From Glycine soja (Eukaryota > Streptophyta > Magnoliopsida > Fabales > Fabaceae), in the NCBI RefSeq assembly GCF_004193775.1, contig NC_041008.1, positions 5,100,731 to 5,164,730 of the forward strand: a DNA stretch of 64,000 nt, given 5' to 3'. Both the position numbers and the translations under genes were made by a program. The notes beneath the pieces are model-generated. The model was given only the letters and a program-made list of their open reading frames with translations, was not told the origin of the DNA and did no database searches. Of this stretch, positions 47,611 through 60,247 are shown piece after piece (within the stretch, counting starts at the first letter, position 1; the number at the start of each line of letters is the position of its first letter).

Positions 47611-49180
47611 GTTTTAGGTTAATTTTTGTCTTGTATCCTAATAATTGTTTTTATTAAATCTCTAATAAAATAATAATTTTATTTTTTTATCTTGAATATT
47701 TTTTAGTTTCTGATAAATTAACACATCATGGTTGCTCCATAATAAAATGAAAATAACTTTCATCACCAATATAATAAAAACAACTTATGATGCGGTAATT
47801 ATAGTTAGGAGTTCAATCTTCATATTAAAAAGTCAACTATTTTAAAAAAAATCTTAATATTGTAAGAAATTAATTTCTTATTCAGTGTTGGGTAAAAAAA
47901 AACCCAAAAACAATTTCCTTTACACGCCTACCTACACCCATGAATATAACATATACCAACATCTCGGTAACATGAACATGATTAGCATATTGATGAAATG
48001 GCCAATACATTATCAAATGACCAAGCATATCAATATGTATGCAAGTGTTTTTTACGCATAAACTAGCACCATTTCTATTTTTTCTCCATTAAAATCTTCC
48101 AATATAAAAAAAAATGTTTAAAGAACTATGCTTGTTAGCCTTCAGAAATTGGCATGGCTGCTAGGTAAGACTTTAATTGTACCGGACTAAAAGTAAAGCA
48201 AGGGCTTTCAATGTTCCATGGATAAAATTTGTCAACCAGAAATCACAATTATATGAGTGGTTTTTATTTCATTCCACACTCCCAAGTTAAAAAAGTTAAT
48301 AAAAATTAAATGAGATGAGATGCATGCTATCAAAAACAACTTCATACCAAAGTTTAATAATTAATAAATACAGCCCCATTTGACACCATACCATCCATTA
48401 GAAATGTTTAATATTTCTTTTACCTTAATTATAAAACTCTTTCAATTAATTCACACTATTTTTTTTAAAAAAATAATTATATTAACTCGGTCAATTAATT
48501 ATACTGTCATTTCAAAATTATCATTTTTTTATCTCTATATATCTATTTAATCGGCTTTTTATTAATGCTTGAAGAGAAAATAATTAAATAAAAATATATA
48601 GGAAAAAATAATTAATACATTTAAAAATTTTATTATAAAAATCTTATAAAAAAAGATAAATAAATTTATGAAAAGAGACATTAAACATTAAATCAACTCA
48701 AGAATTAATTACTCGGCACCCTACTTTTGATTGGAGGCCTCACATTGTATAACTATCAACATCAACGTAAGCAAAGTGTTGCCCATTAAGATAACTCTTC
48801 ACGTCAGTTTCCTTGTTGTTTAGTAATATATTATGATGAGTGCAATTTGATATTAACAACAATTAACAAACATAAACATAATTTAACAAAGAGGGAGTGC
48901 ATTGGAGACTAAGTAGATACATAAAATAATTAATCCAATAGATATAGTTCAATCAGTAATATATATTGAATTTATGGAGAATCAAATGTCTCAATTACTG
49001 TGGTTGAATTAAAAAAAAAATAGTTAAATATAGGAAAATTCTTAAAACGAGATGCAAGCAAGAATCTTCAGCCCCTTTTCCGGGTTGTTGCTCGCTCACG
49101 GGGGGGACTGCACATCACCGTGTGTGTGGGCGCTTTTCTCTACCCATCCAATGGGTCGATGTGGGATATTTCATATTATT
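47611..49180. other. AT-rich spacer
   Basis: No gene recognised. A GC-richer patch at about 49075-49150 contains GGGGGGG and GTGTGTGTGGG strings of unknown meaning. Confidence 0.5.
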
Positions 49181-49185
49181 TGAAG

Positions 49186-49341
49186 TGGTCAATAATTCAA
49201 CCATCAATATCATTACTCTTCTCTTTTACATTTTTTTTCTCTCTCTAGCGATGGATTATTCTAATTGATATGATAAAACCATAATCTCACTTCTGAGGGA
49301 CCCACAAATGAAGAAAACTTGCTTGTTTTGGAGGCAGTCAA
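49186..49341. promoter_or_regulatory. Two W-box cores upstream of the WRKY gene
   Basis: GGTCAA at 49187-49192 is TTGACC on the minus strand, and AGTCAA at 49336-49341 is TTGACT on the minus strand. Both match the WRKY-binding W-box TTGAC[C/T]. They lie about 640 and 490 bases above the start codon. WRKY genes are often auto- or cross-regulated through such sites, but these short motifs also occur by chance. Confidence 0.35.
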
Positions 49342-49834
49342 ATCCACCTCTTTTTCCTTCTCTTTTCCCACCCTTAAATCCCCCCCTTCCTCTCACCTTC
49401 TTTCTTAAGAAAGCCATTCTCTTCCCTATTTGATTCACACCTCCGCACTCTCTCTATCACCAATCCCTTATATCCCCCCTCCACTTAGCTGAACATAATT
49501 CACCACTTCACCATCAATTTCCCCTCCAATTTCCCATTTATGATCCATTTGGCATTTCATCATATTTCACCACTTGTCCTACTCCACTTGGATGATTTCC
49601 TAACGTATTGTTTTCACAAATCCTTGTTCTTCATCAGCTAATAGTTTGAGTCCAACGAATTCAGCAACACTATAGATATATGCTATATCTTCCTTTCCCT
49701 ATACATTTTCCTTCCAAAGTATCTCTAGTTCTCTACAAATCAACGTGGCACATTTTTTAGCCTAAGAAAAGCTTTAGCTGCAACTCAAATTCAAAGTGTA
49801 AGCCTTTCTTGTTTTTATTAGTTTATCTTCACCA

Positions 49835-51983
49835 ATGGAAGAGAACTTTAAGTGTGAACAAGTTGGTCTCATTGATGAGCTAATGCAAGGGAAGGAGCTA
49901 GCAAAGCAGCTCTGTGACCATCTTCTAGTCTCATCATCATCATCATCTTCTCATGAAACAAATGAAGTCCTAATTGAGAAAATACTTTCCACCTACGAGA
50001 AAGCACTTGCCATGCTGAATTGCAAGGCTGATGTAGGAGAAAGTAAGGCCAAGAATGGCAGCATGATGGATTCCCATTGTCCTCTCACAAATGGTAGCCC
50101 CAAAAGTGAGGTCTTGGAGCCTGAGGTTAAGAACAAAAATGTCTTTAAGAAAAGGTAATGTCAAAAGTTCTTTTTTACAGATTATTGTTTCTTTTGAACA
50201 TGGGGTGAAAAGGTTCATGTTCTGATTTCAATTTGGGGTTCTCTGAATTTGTGCAGAAAGACCATGTCAAAGTTGACAGAACAAGTGAAGGTGCGCTTGG
50301 GAACAGCACATGAAGGATCCCTGGATGATGGCTATAGCTGGAGAAAATATGGACAGAAGGACATTCTTGGAGCTAAGTTTCCAAGGTAAAAATTTGTGTT
50401 TTTTTCTCTCAAATATGCATGATTGAAGTTTTTTTTACCATAAGGGAAAATTTGCATAATTTGGTAGTATTTGAATATGACAGAAATTAGAGAAAGTTTC
50501 ATCTATATAGCCCTTTTGATATACTATTATTGTAGTTAGTGCCAAAGGTCACAGTTAGGTACCCTCAAACAAAAATAACAAAAATATCGTTGGCCAATGG
50601 GCCAATGGAGTCTAAAGAGGGAAATAAATAAGCAAACAAATTTTGGCACGCCTAGCTCATGTTCCCTCGTTGTGATGTTTATCACTTTTCAGCGCGTGAG
50701 AACGAGTGAGTGAGGACAAAAGTGCTTTTTAGAAAGACAAGTAAGACTTATCCAAAGGACAACGTTAGCTAGATTGAATTGACTACAATTGCAGCTTTTT
50801 AATGAATGCACAAAGTGCCATTAATACTGAGGCTCCAGCATGTATCCTGCAATAAAGAAGGGATGCATTGGTACATTAGAAAAATCCGACAGCCTTATCA
50901 AGTTTGAGGACATTGTTCGTTTAAATGCCATGTTGGTCTTAAAAGGTGTGGCAGGCCATGCAACCTTTTTATTTAGCATTAAAAACAGTTACTATGTGCA
51001 AGCCGAATTCACAATTGTAGAATAGGGGGACAGATAAAAATACGGCTTTAACATATGGAGCAATGTACCCTTAGGGTATGTTTGGGAAACCGTTCAAATC
51101 ATGTTTTGATGGGAGTTTCTCACTTTCCAATGTAGAAACGGAGAAGCACGGGGAAACTTGCTTTGAGTGGAACCGGATTACGTTTGATGTAACTCCTGTA
51201 CAAACACTACAAGTCTATATAATCTTTAAAGCTACCATTGATCATTCCAATTACTGAGGCATTCTATTTTATATTGAAGCAATCCATGATCATGTTTTTC
51301 TGACAAACTGTGGTTTGCATTGCAGAGGATATTACAGATGCACGTATAGAAATGTACAAGGATGTCTGGCCACAAAGCAGGTGCAGAAGTCAGATGAAGA
51401 CCCAATGATATGTGAGATAACCTACAAAGGAAGGCACACATGCACCCAAGCAAGTCACTTAAACAAGACAGTGGCACCCCCATCAAAGAGAAAGGTGAAT
51501 TTTTTGGGAGCAAATAAGCACCAAACCCATCAAATTAAGAATCAAATACAGCAAGAGAAAATAGAACAACCACCAGAGACATTTTTCACTTTTGGATCCT
51601 CAGGCCTTGAAGTTAAAATAGAGGACATGGACCACAAGGAGGACATGTTCCCATCATTTTGCTTTTCTTCTCCATTAAAAGAAGGGTCAGAAAATGGGGA
51701 CAACAACAGCCTTTTCTCATATACCATGATGGAGAACAACTTAATGGAAAACTTCTCTCCTACATTCATATCTCCAACAAGTTCAGATATAGAATCAAAC
51801 ATTTTCTACCACTGGGGGAGCACTGGAATAGGCCAAAGTGTGCAAAGCTCAGAGTCTGATATCACTGATATAGTTTCAGCACCAACTTCAGTCACCAATT
51901 CTCCAATAATGGACCTTGATTTCTTCGATAAGATCGATTTCGACACAGATTTCCCTTTGATCCCCCCGGAACTTTGCACTTGA
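49835..51983 (+). CDS. Group III WRKY transcription factor
   Basis: Nuclear DNA-binding regulator, in this clade (Arabidopsis WRKY30/41/46/53) usually linked to defence, senescence and stress. Three exons: 49835-50154, 50257-50385 and 51326-51983, giving 368 residues; both introns are phase 2 and create Arg107 and Arg150. The N-terminal part has a leucine-rich stretch (LIDELMQGKELAKQL) and a serine run. The WRKY domain is at about 108-190: WRKYGQK 135-141, then DILGAKFPRGYYRC, and a C2HC finger with C155, C163, H187 and C189 in the spacing C-X7-C-X23-H-X-C that defines group III. The second intron sits at the conserved Arg position in the domain. The C-terminal half is acidic and Ser-rich, ending DFFDKIDFDTDFPLIPPEL, a plausible activation region. 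The exact orthologue is not assigned. Confidence 0.95.
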
Positions 51984-52309
51984 TAAATTGTCCCACTGCA
52001 AAGTTAACACCAAGTATATAATTTGTATGCGGATTAACAGTGAGTTTTGTAGATCCTGACTACCAGCATAACCGAGGGAAGGAAGTCTATAATAATCATA
52101 GATCATGTCAATAAATGAAGACTGTGAAACTTCTCTCTCGTGCTAGTTAAGAGAGTTTTCATTTACCTAGGCTGAAATGTGAAAATAATTTGTAGGTTGT
52201 AGCTTAATTTAGTCTCTTGTGGTTTCTCACTTCAGTTGTAGTATTGTCATTTGTCGTGCTTCAAACAGAACAACAAATTGTGAAATAAATGAATTTTGTC
52301 TAAAATTAT

Positions 52310-52497
52310 GGTCAAGATTTTGAAAATTGGCCCACGATCACGATTTCAGCCAACATGTCAAGATTTTTAGAATTATTGTAATTGCAACTCCATCGGCTGC
52401 AACTGACTACAATTTGGCACATCAAAGATCATGACAAAATCGCAACTGCAACCACAATTTTTTTTGGTAGGCAACTGAACCACAATTTTAAACCTTA
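52310..52497 (-). repeat. Dispersed TTGCGGC-type repeat, copy downstream of WRKY
   Basis: It ends in CCACAATTTTAAACCTT, the reverse complement of the start of the repeat at 62460. The interior carries ATCGCAACTGCAACCA, GGCTGCAACTG and ACGATCACGATTTC motifs, as in the PYL intron repeat. Non-coding. Confidence 0.5.
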
Positions 52498-53389
52498 ATT
52501 ATAATCAATGCACCATTTCACCAAAGAAAATACAGAATTATGAACAGTGGCCTACTAGTTATTGACAGATTTCAGATACTTCCTCAATTATGCATTATTA
52601 GTTGAGTAAAAACAGCTACATATTGTTCTTCCATTAGAACTGGGACCACAACTATTATTCATCAAGACAACACTCGTCTTGACTCTAAAAGGCTAAATGG
52701 AATCCTAATTCCTCACAAGGAAACAAATGCATAAAGGATAATTGGAGATTGTATGCATCTGGCTCTCAAACCTCATCTATCGTTTAGAATATTTGTGGAT
52801 TGTCTTAATTCCCAACAAATCATGCTTCTCTGAATCTTATAGTAAGATGTATGTTAACCTTGGTGAATAAGCATCAACCTTATTCTCATTTTGTGGGACA
52901 AAGGTGATGAAAATAATATGCCACCCCCCATTTCAATTTCTGACCACATCAAAAAAAAAAAAAATCAATTTGACTCAAGTCATACCAACTAATGTGGCAC
53001 GATGATTTTTGTCTCTTTCTGTGGGAACTGTGACTGGGAATGAAAGCACTAGGGCAAATGTCTATTATCTTGGTACCGAAAACAATTATTCACTATGTGA
53101 ATTCAGAATTTGACTAATTTGTTGGTTTATTTGTGATAAGTTGCACAATAATAGATAACTCTTTATTTTGTTTGAATTGCTTCGTCTTTTTTAAAGATCA
53201 TGTTCAATGTTAAGATGTTTATAGTCAGCACAAAGAATTGAATAATAACATATATTAAGTCGTTTTTTTCCTTTCCTTTTCTCAACTATTTTGATAGAAA
53301 AAAGGTCTTAATCTTTGCAGTTTTTACTCATTTTCAATCCTATCCAATTATGGTTTTTCAATTTAAATAAGTTCTTTTTTTAAATAAGC
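52498..53389. other. Spacer
   Basis: No gene or delimited repeat recognised between the dispersed repeat and the LINE remnant. Confidence 0.45.
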
Positions 53390-53880
53390 AAAGGTGGATT
53401 AGAAGTCAGAAATGTTGGTGATCCCAACTGACAACTAGGTTAACACCACAGCAGAACTAATTAACAAAGGTCAATACAAAACCATGGGAGGCAAAACCAA
53501 GCCCATGCAAGCAAAACTAGTTTGGGCGACCTATTCTGTTAGTATTATAAGTTGCTACCAAAAAATTTGAGATAAACTCCCACCAATGAAAGTCATTTAA
53601 AGAAGAGACTATGGAGATAAGCGTATAAGTACAAGCATTGTCCTCTCTAAAAATATGATCAACATCAAAATTCATATTTGTCTAACCAAAGTTTTACAAT
53701 TAAGCCATCTGTTTTTAACGGACATGACACCAAATCATCATTTCTAAAAGCTTGAACCACCATGATGGAGTCACACTCCAACCATAAATTCCGCCAACCA
53801 TTCTTCAATTAAATAAGTTCTTACACTTCCAATTGTCCTTGCAGCATGTTTTCGTTATAGCAAGTCAGCAACTATTAATT
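53390..53880 (-). pseudogene. LINE RNase H remnant
   Basis: On the minus strand, about 53840-53700 gives a stretch reading NLWLECDSIMVVQAFRN with neighbouring stops, the conserved LxxECDS segment of the plant LINE RNase H domain. Downstream, in shifted frames, IFxRGQC then (about 53600-53520) WWEFISNFLVATYNTNRIG correspond to the REGN..AD segment and the C-terminal tail of the same domain. Frameshifts and stops make it non-functional. No reverse transcriptase remains. The strand matches the remnant at 840-1507. Confidence 0.65.
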
Positions 53881-56230
53881 TAGTGCTCAATGAAAAAAAT
53901 AATATTAAAATGAAGAGCAAGTAAATAAAAGACTTAGAAGAAAGGAACACCTCCTAGAATAAAAGATCTAGAGCGTCTACTATATGTTCCATAAAAAAAA
54001 ATGGAATATCTGATTATGTAAAAAGAATAGAATATCTAAAGGAGTGTCTACTAGACAGAGAAGCAAATACTGGGCTAGCTAACTAATTGACAGCAGAAAG
54101 CCAGAGACTATTTCAAAATTACATTTAAGAAAAATAACTAATTTATAGAAAAACTATTGGACTAAGCTTAAAATAAAATAAAGAAATTATACGTACAAAA
54201 TTTTTAATATAGTTGACATTATTTTTAATCACGTTCCAAAGGTATTTTTTGTGGGGTGCCAAATTCTGGTTAGTGTTGTCCAAGATATTTTGTCGCCTCT
54301 TGTGCAAATAAATGGAGGCTTTTTCGAATTCATGAGAGATTAATTGTCTGTTACAAGAGGAAGTCCCAGCTAATTAGGGTTTGTCTTCATCTGCTACTTT
54401 TGGTACGATGTTTACATGACAGAGATTAATGATGTGTTTCATTCGAGGAAGAAAAAAAAAGATAAAGGATGTCTTGTTGATTCATGTGGCACACTGAGTC
54501 AAAACTATCCAACCATTGTGGGAATAAATAATTAACAATATACTGTATACTTAGTGAAAATGTTGTAGCTCCAAGTTCGAGAACCAAATGCATACATTAG
54601 AGGTTCCAAACATTTGTTTTTTATTTTTTTTCTTCTAAAATTGAGTTTATACAATTTTTATATAAAAAGAATATTTTACATAACACAAAAAGTTTAATGT
54701 CTATTCCCTATATTATCATTCAACCACAAATTATCGTTTGAATTACTTTAAAATAATTATTTTAAAAATTAACAAACTTAATTTAAATTTGTGATTAAAT
54801 GACTTTTAATAATGTATAACCCTTTTATCAATAAAAAAACACTAAAGAGGGAGATAGTAATAAGAAAAAAAGGTTCCAAACATTTATTTTATTTTATTTT
54901 TCTAAAATTGAGTTTATACAATTTTTATATAAAAGAATATTTTGCATAATAAATAATACGGAAAAAGGGCGATGGTATAAAAAGAAGGATATAAAATACT
55001 AAAAATTACCTAAGTCCACACACAATTAACCTCTGTTTATTCCTTTTGGGCTAAGAGAAAGTGAAGATTGCAAAAATGAAGATATTAAAATGTAAATATC
55101 AAATTAAGTGATTAGACATAAATGATAAATCATTAATATATTAAAGTTAAGATTGAATTATTTGGGTAGTACTAAATTTAATCATTAAAAAAATAATTAT
55201 TCATTCAAATTTAATTATCTTCTAATTTAAAATTACTTAAGATCCTTTTTTTTTTCTCCTGATTTTTGCAACGCTGGACATCGAGTAAAGCCCAGCTGAA
55301 GGGGGAAACGTTGCATGAGAACTTGAAAGAGGGGACACCTTTGCACTCTGGTGGACGGAGAAAAAAATCTGCTCTATCCAATTGACGGACTGGGCCTTAT
55401 TGGGCTTTTATTTGGGTAGTTGTTAAGCATAACACCCTTTAATTATTAATGCACCTCTCTTTTCTATTTTTTTTTTTAAAATTAAATTTACATAAACATC
55501 CCCATCCCCAACCCTTATCTCCCTCACCCCCTCCTTACCTCCCTTCCATCTTAATTTTACAGCACCATTTAGCTATAAACAGATTAGGAGTTTTACTAGA
55601 ATTAATTGCTTATAAAAGGAGAGTAGCATGTATCAATTTCATTACGCGAATCAATTTAGTGAATGAAGTTTTGAGTAAATCTCTGTTAGTGCGTGAGTGT
55701 GACATTGCTGCCAATCCCTCTTGCTTGCTCAACTGCCTTTGCTGGCGACATTTGCTTAATGTTGAAAACAACAGGACATGGAATCAAAGACTACTTATAT
55801 CTCAGCATTACACTCTTCTAAGGTTGCAACTCTCTCCTAGCCTTTTCAGAATTTGTGCTGAAATCCTTATATCATCCAATTGACAACCTTATATCATCTG
55901 CACCTATGGTAGGTTTTACATTATTCACTGTAATGACAGGAAGGTCATGAGAAGATCTGGAACCGGTATCTACATCAAATTAGTTCATCCCCCACTCCAA
56001 GAGACTTTTGATTGTTTCATCTTTTTATTAAAATTTGTTTTCATCTTTTATCTTGTAAAATAGTCATTTTAGTGTTTTATCTCTTAATTTTGAGTGGTTA
56101 TTGTCTTTCTGAACTAATGATGTTTTGGATTTTGTGAAGAGTTTGAATTTTTTTTATCAATTCAAAATGTAAAATTTATCCTATTATATCACTTAGGTGG
56201 TGAATATGGAATCCAATTATTCTACAGTCG
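53881..56230. other. Spacer between LINE remnant and 56.2 kb repeat
   Basis: No supported gene. Two similar blocks at about 54600-54700 and 54870-54960 share CCAAACATTTRTTTT, CTAAAATTGAGTTTATACAA and ATTTTTATATAAAA, a diverged direct duplication. A 144-codon open frame at 55449-55883 lacks any recognisable family and starts in a T-rich run. Confidence 0.5.
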
Positions 56231-57110
56231 AGCTTACGGAATCTCCACGATTTTACGTAGAATCGTGAGTTTAACAACCATGCCAACAACTAATTCCACA
56301 CTAAATAGAGTTTACTCAAAAGGCAGCAATAGAAACTACTACCCAAAAGGCAGCAACAAAACCCACTACCCACCCTTGATGAAGCCATAATTTCAATTAA
56401 CAGATAATCTGTCCATGTTTGGGGAACCACCTTAGTGTTGCCAGAATTCAAAACTAAGCATCGTTTCAAACTTTCAATTAACAGGGATTTCAATTAACAG
56501 ATACTCCCTTAATTTAGCAACAAAACCCAAAATTCAACACTACAATAAAACTAACAATAACCCTGCCAGAATTTCAATTAACAAATACTCCCTTGATAAG
56601 CATCGTTTCAAACTTTCAATTAAGAGATGAATTAACAAAGAAGCTTTGAGAAATAAAATACCTTAGCATCGTGGAGCAAAGCTCGGAGCTAGGTCAAGAA
56701 ATGAGAGCTTTCGACGAATGAGGATTTTCAAGTTTCAAACAATGACGAAGACCACCACAATGAGATTAGTTCAGTAGTCCAGCACGACAGCGATGACGAC
56801 AACCACCACGATGCGAGTAGCTCAACAAGAGTCATTTTGGGGGGTTAGTAGCTTGAACAAGGTAGAGTGAGTGGGTAGAAAGAGTCGCGAGAGTTATTTT
56901 TGGAGGTTGTTGTACGACACCACTTTGAGTTTTTATAAACTCGTGGACTCGGAGCAGACTTACGAGTCTATCCAAACTCGTCCTAGTCTATGCAAAATCG
57001 AACGGTTCTATTCCAATTTCAATTCTACTTTCGATTTAACTTGCCAATCCTTTGTAGAATCGTAAAATTTTACGATTTAAATCAAAAGTTTAACAACCAT
57101 GGTTGTTGGG
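56231..57110. repeat. Segment bounded by related ends (AATCGT / TTTAACAACCATG)
   Basis: An exact 15-base direct repeat AGTTTAACAACCATG lies at 56268-56282 and 57087-57101, and both ends also carry TAGAATCGT and TTTTACG. Inside, GCATCGTTTCAAACTTTCAA occurs twice (about 56458 and 56600), and TTTCAATTAACA recurs four times. Possibly a non-autonomous transposon or a nested duplication. No transposase. Confidence 0.4.
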
Positions 57111-57551
57111 ATTAAAATATAAACTTTTTACATTATCATGAGTCCATCACAAATTGAGAATTAAAATATTTCATCTGGATTCATATGTAAATAAAAAAAT
57201 GATTTTATATGTTAAATTTAAATATAACTAAATTTAATTAAGTTTATTATATTTAATATTATCATTTTAAAAATATTATTTATTCAATTTTTTTTTTAAT
57301 CATTCTTTTTTATTTATAATAATAAATTCTAAAGAAAGATATTTTAAAAATATTTTTATTTTTTATTTGAGATTAAAAAAATTAAATGATCTCAACTCAT
57401 TGTTTTTGTTTTTTGTTTATATATTAGTAAGAGGTTTCATAAAATTATGGTCTTATGTGGGGTCACATAGGTAGGGCAGGAGAGCTTACATTGCCGATTT
57501 CGTTTCATTTGTGAAAAAGAGGAACCTGAGAGAGAGAATCAGAGGAAGAAG
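57111..57551. promoter_or_regulatory. 5' flank of the 51-residue gene
   Basis: AT-rich to about 57430, then a mixed, purine-rich leader (AGAGAGAGAATC and on) up to the start codon. No defined element. Confidence 0.35.
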
Positions 57552-58688
57552 ATGATCTATAGGAAGTGGAGTCTCCTTACCGGCCCGGTCGCCATTCTCG
57601 GCGGCGTAGTCGTCGCCATCGCCGCCGCAAACGTCATCTTCGTCAAGAATGTAAGTTCCTTTCTTCCACTCTCCAAATCCCATCACTCCCTTTGAGCACT
57701 TAATTCAACCCCTTATTGGTTTGTTCCAAAGGAGCGATTTTGATTGGTTTTTCTGGATTTGGGTGCTGATTAATGATCTGGGTCTTCAGTAATTTATTGA
57801 AATTCTTAGTTTTTTTAGATTTACTTCTGTAATCTCGCTAGTCTCTGATATGCTATCTCTCATTAGCTAATTTGTGTTCATTTAATTCATTTTGATTTTT
57901 GAATGAAAATGGAATTTTTAAGAAAGTTTAGTTGGTTGCCTCCACCGGTTGGACTATGGATGTTAATTGCTTGCTCCTGATCCTGAAGATTAGGGATTCC
58001 TCCGTATAAAAATAAAATTAAAGGCATATTAATTGGGTTTGTGTGGAGTCCCCTGTTTGTTTTTTTTATTGATTAAGAGCTAGTACTGGGCTGAAGTATT
58101 AATCAACTTAGCTCTATTTTTTTGAAATGGATTATTAGATGTCATAACATAGGAAGACAAGAGAACCGCGTTTGGGTTTCATTCTTGATTTTTTGTTGTT
58201 CAAACTTTAAGGGGTCCTTCCTCTTCCTTATGTGTAGCATGTGTGTTCCCTGGGGTGTTTTGTTGGTGTATGGGAGTCAATTGCGTAGGGTTTTCCAGTT
58301 AATATAAAGAAGACAGAAGTTTTCTACTCAAACATATTATTTCACTTTGTGATAGGCCAAACAAGGGACCATCGAATTTATAGTAACAACCAAATTATAT
58401 TCTACTAGGTGAGGTTGCTGATGAATCAACCAAGTCCAAGACTATTGAATCAAAAAACAAATTCTAAGCAAAAATCATTTGTAAGAATTGCTTTCTCAAT
58501 GGTTTGTCCTAATATTTAGAGGTTGAGTTATATCACTCAGATCAGTTTTTGTTGCATTTTTCTGGTTGTTGTTTTAAAAAGTGAATATATTATTAAGTGA
58601 TTGTAATTTATTTTTTTATTGTGCTTTACAGGATCCTTTCCTCAAACCAGAGGAGAGGAAGTATGAAAATGAACCTGCTACCAAGTAG
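57552..58688 (+). CDS. 51-residue single-pass membrane protein, unknown function
   Basis: Two exons, 57552-57650 and 58632-58688, joined in phase 0 by a GTAAGT..TTACAG intron; 51 residues. The N-terminus MIYRKWSLLTGP is basic, followed by one hydrophobic segment at about 13-30 (VAILGGVVVAIAAANVIF), then a short polar tail VKNDPFLKPEERKYE and on. This layout suits a small single-pass protein of an organelle or endomembrane. I do not recognise the family. It is supported as a real gene by the GC-rich codon-biased first exon in AT-rich surroundings, strong splice sites and a compact in-frame second exon. Subunit or assembly-factor roles in mitochondria are a guess from size only. Confidence 0.7.
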
Positions 58689-60247
58689 GAGAAAAGAGAC
58701 AACAGAAGTTTGCGTTTTGATGTCTTTTAAACCCTGATTTATGAGCTCTGTATACTGTTTTGCAAGACATGCTCTGGGTAGTTAATAAGATTGAGATTCT
58801 GAATGGAGTCTGGACTCTGGAGCACGGGCCCTTAGTTTAGAACTAACCTTCCAATGTTCTAGAAAACTGGTTCATATTTCAGAGATCCTTATTTTTCTCT
58901 TCTGTACAATGTCAACTGCAAATGTTTAATATGGTTTCTAATCTTCCTTTTCTTTCTTTTATCCCTATCAATTTGCTGTTAATGCTTGCCTTTTTGGATT
59001 ATTATGGCAAAATTTACACCTTGTTGTGCTTAATGCTTGGATTGTTTCATAGAGATGGCTTATAAAATTTAAATGTTAGACTGATGCTTGTATCTTTCAT
59101 ATGTGATTAACCTAGCTTCAAGCATAAGATGTCTTATAAAACAGAAATCCCATACAATTTTGGATATTGGGCATTTAGAGTGGTAGCTATGAACATCGAT
59201 ACAGACATTTGCTTCACTAATTTTGTATCTATATTCAATACGTATTTGATGCTGATCTTCTTAGATACTTTACCAGTGTGTATTTTTAAAGTATCAAAAT
59301 CTTTTAAAAAAAAAAAGAGCTACGAAAATCTAATGTAACTAAATCAAACACGACAAGCATTGTTCTTTAATGAATAAAAAAATTGAAATTATCCACTCTA
59401 TGAATGATATTAAGGAATGAGATTGATATTTTTCCCAATTGTGAAAGTGATTTATGATGACAATGATTTATAATTTTTATAATGTTTATAGAAATGTCTA
59501 AAAAGTATGTTCTTAACTTGGATTTGCAAAATCATAATTATATATTATGTTTTTATGAATTTTTATACACATTTAGATATAAAGCTTACATGTATTGTAT
59601 CATATGTATCTTTAGAATAATTATATTGTTGTATCAAACACTTATCATGTCTGATAAACATCTATATGGACATCATAGGGTGGCAGCAATCTGCTACTGT
59701 TATTTCAACATTGGATGTCATTCAACAAAATAGCACAAAATTACAGGTTGAAATTTCAGTTTGCTATATGGCAACAAATATGGATGTTTCATTAGCCTTT
59801 AACAAAAATGCTATTTCATACATGTTTTACTTACACATATGAAACGAATCAAGGGAAGAAACTTGGTGGTTATGCATGAAAAGTCAAATTTGCTTTGCAG
59901 CTTACTAAGCACACCAGCTTCAGCGTTATTCAATCCAGAGACTTTACCTCTTCATCTAAATATGAAAATAAATAGGTATACATGCTCACAAAAATTATGG
60001 TGAAAAGGACATAAGATGAGTTTATACTTGAGTGCTACGGTTTACATTTGTATCTTGCAAGCTTTATTAAGCTATACAATTCCATGTACAGATGGAAGCT
60101 CAACCTAATGGCTTTGTGTATAAAACTGCCCTTTGCAAACTAATAAAGGTATTGGAAGAAACTACCATGCAGCAAAGAATCCTGAATTTCAAATGATCAT
60201 ATTTGTAACCAGCTTCAAACCCTGATGATCCGGTGACATATTGTTTA
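58689..60247. other. 3' flanks and spacer
   Basis: Probable 3' UTR of the 51-residue gene to about 58950, then AT-rich spacer, then from about 60050 the 3' UTR of the minus-strand TBL gene. No other coding region recognised. Confidence 0.45.

Noticed and set aside
51073..51220. Possible hAT MITE in WRKY intron 2 (begins GGGTATGTTTGGG)
   Set aside because: Only one end is convincing; the opposite end matches poorly and no target duplication was seen.
51315..51325. WRKY exon 3 starting as its own gene at 51315
   Set aside because: Splice phase joins it to the upstream exons and completes the WRKY domain; an isolated start would lose WRKYGQK.
55449..55883. 144-codon open frame
   Set aside because: Starts in a poly-T run, shows no domain, and no splice context or similarity could be recognised.
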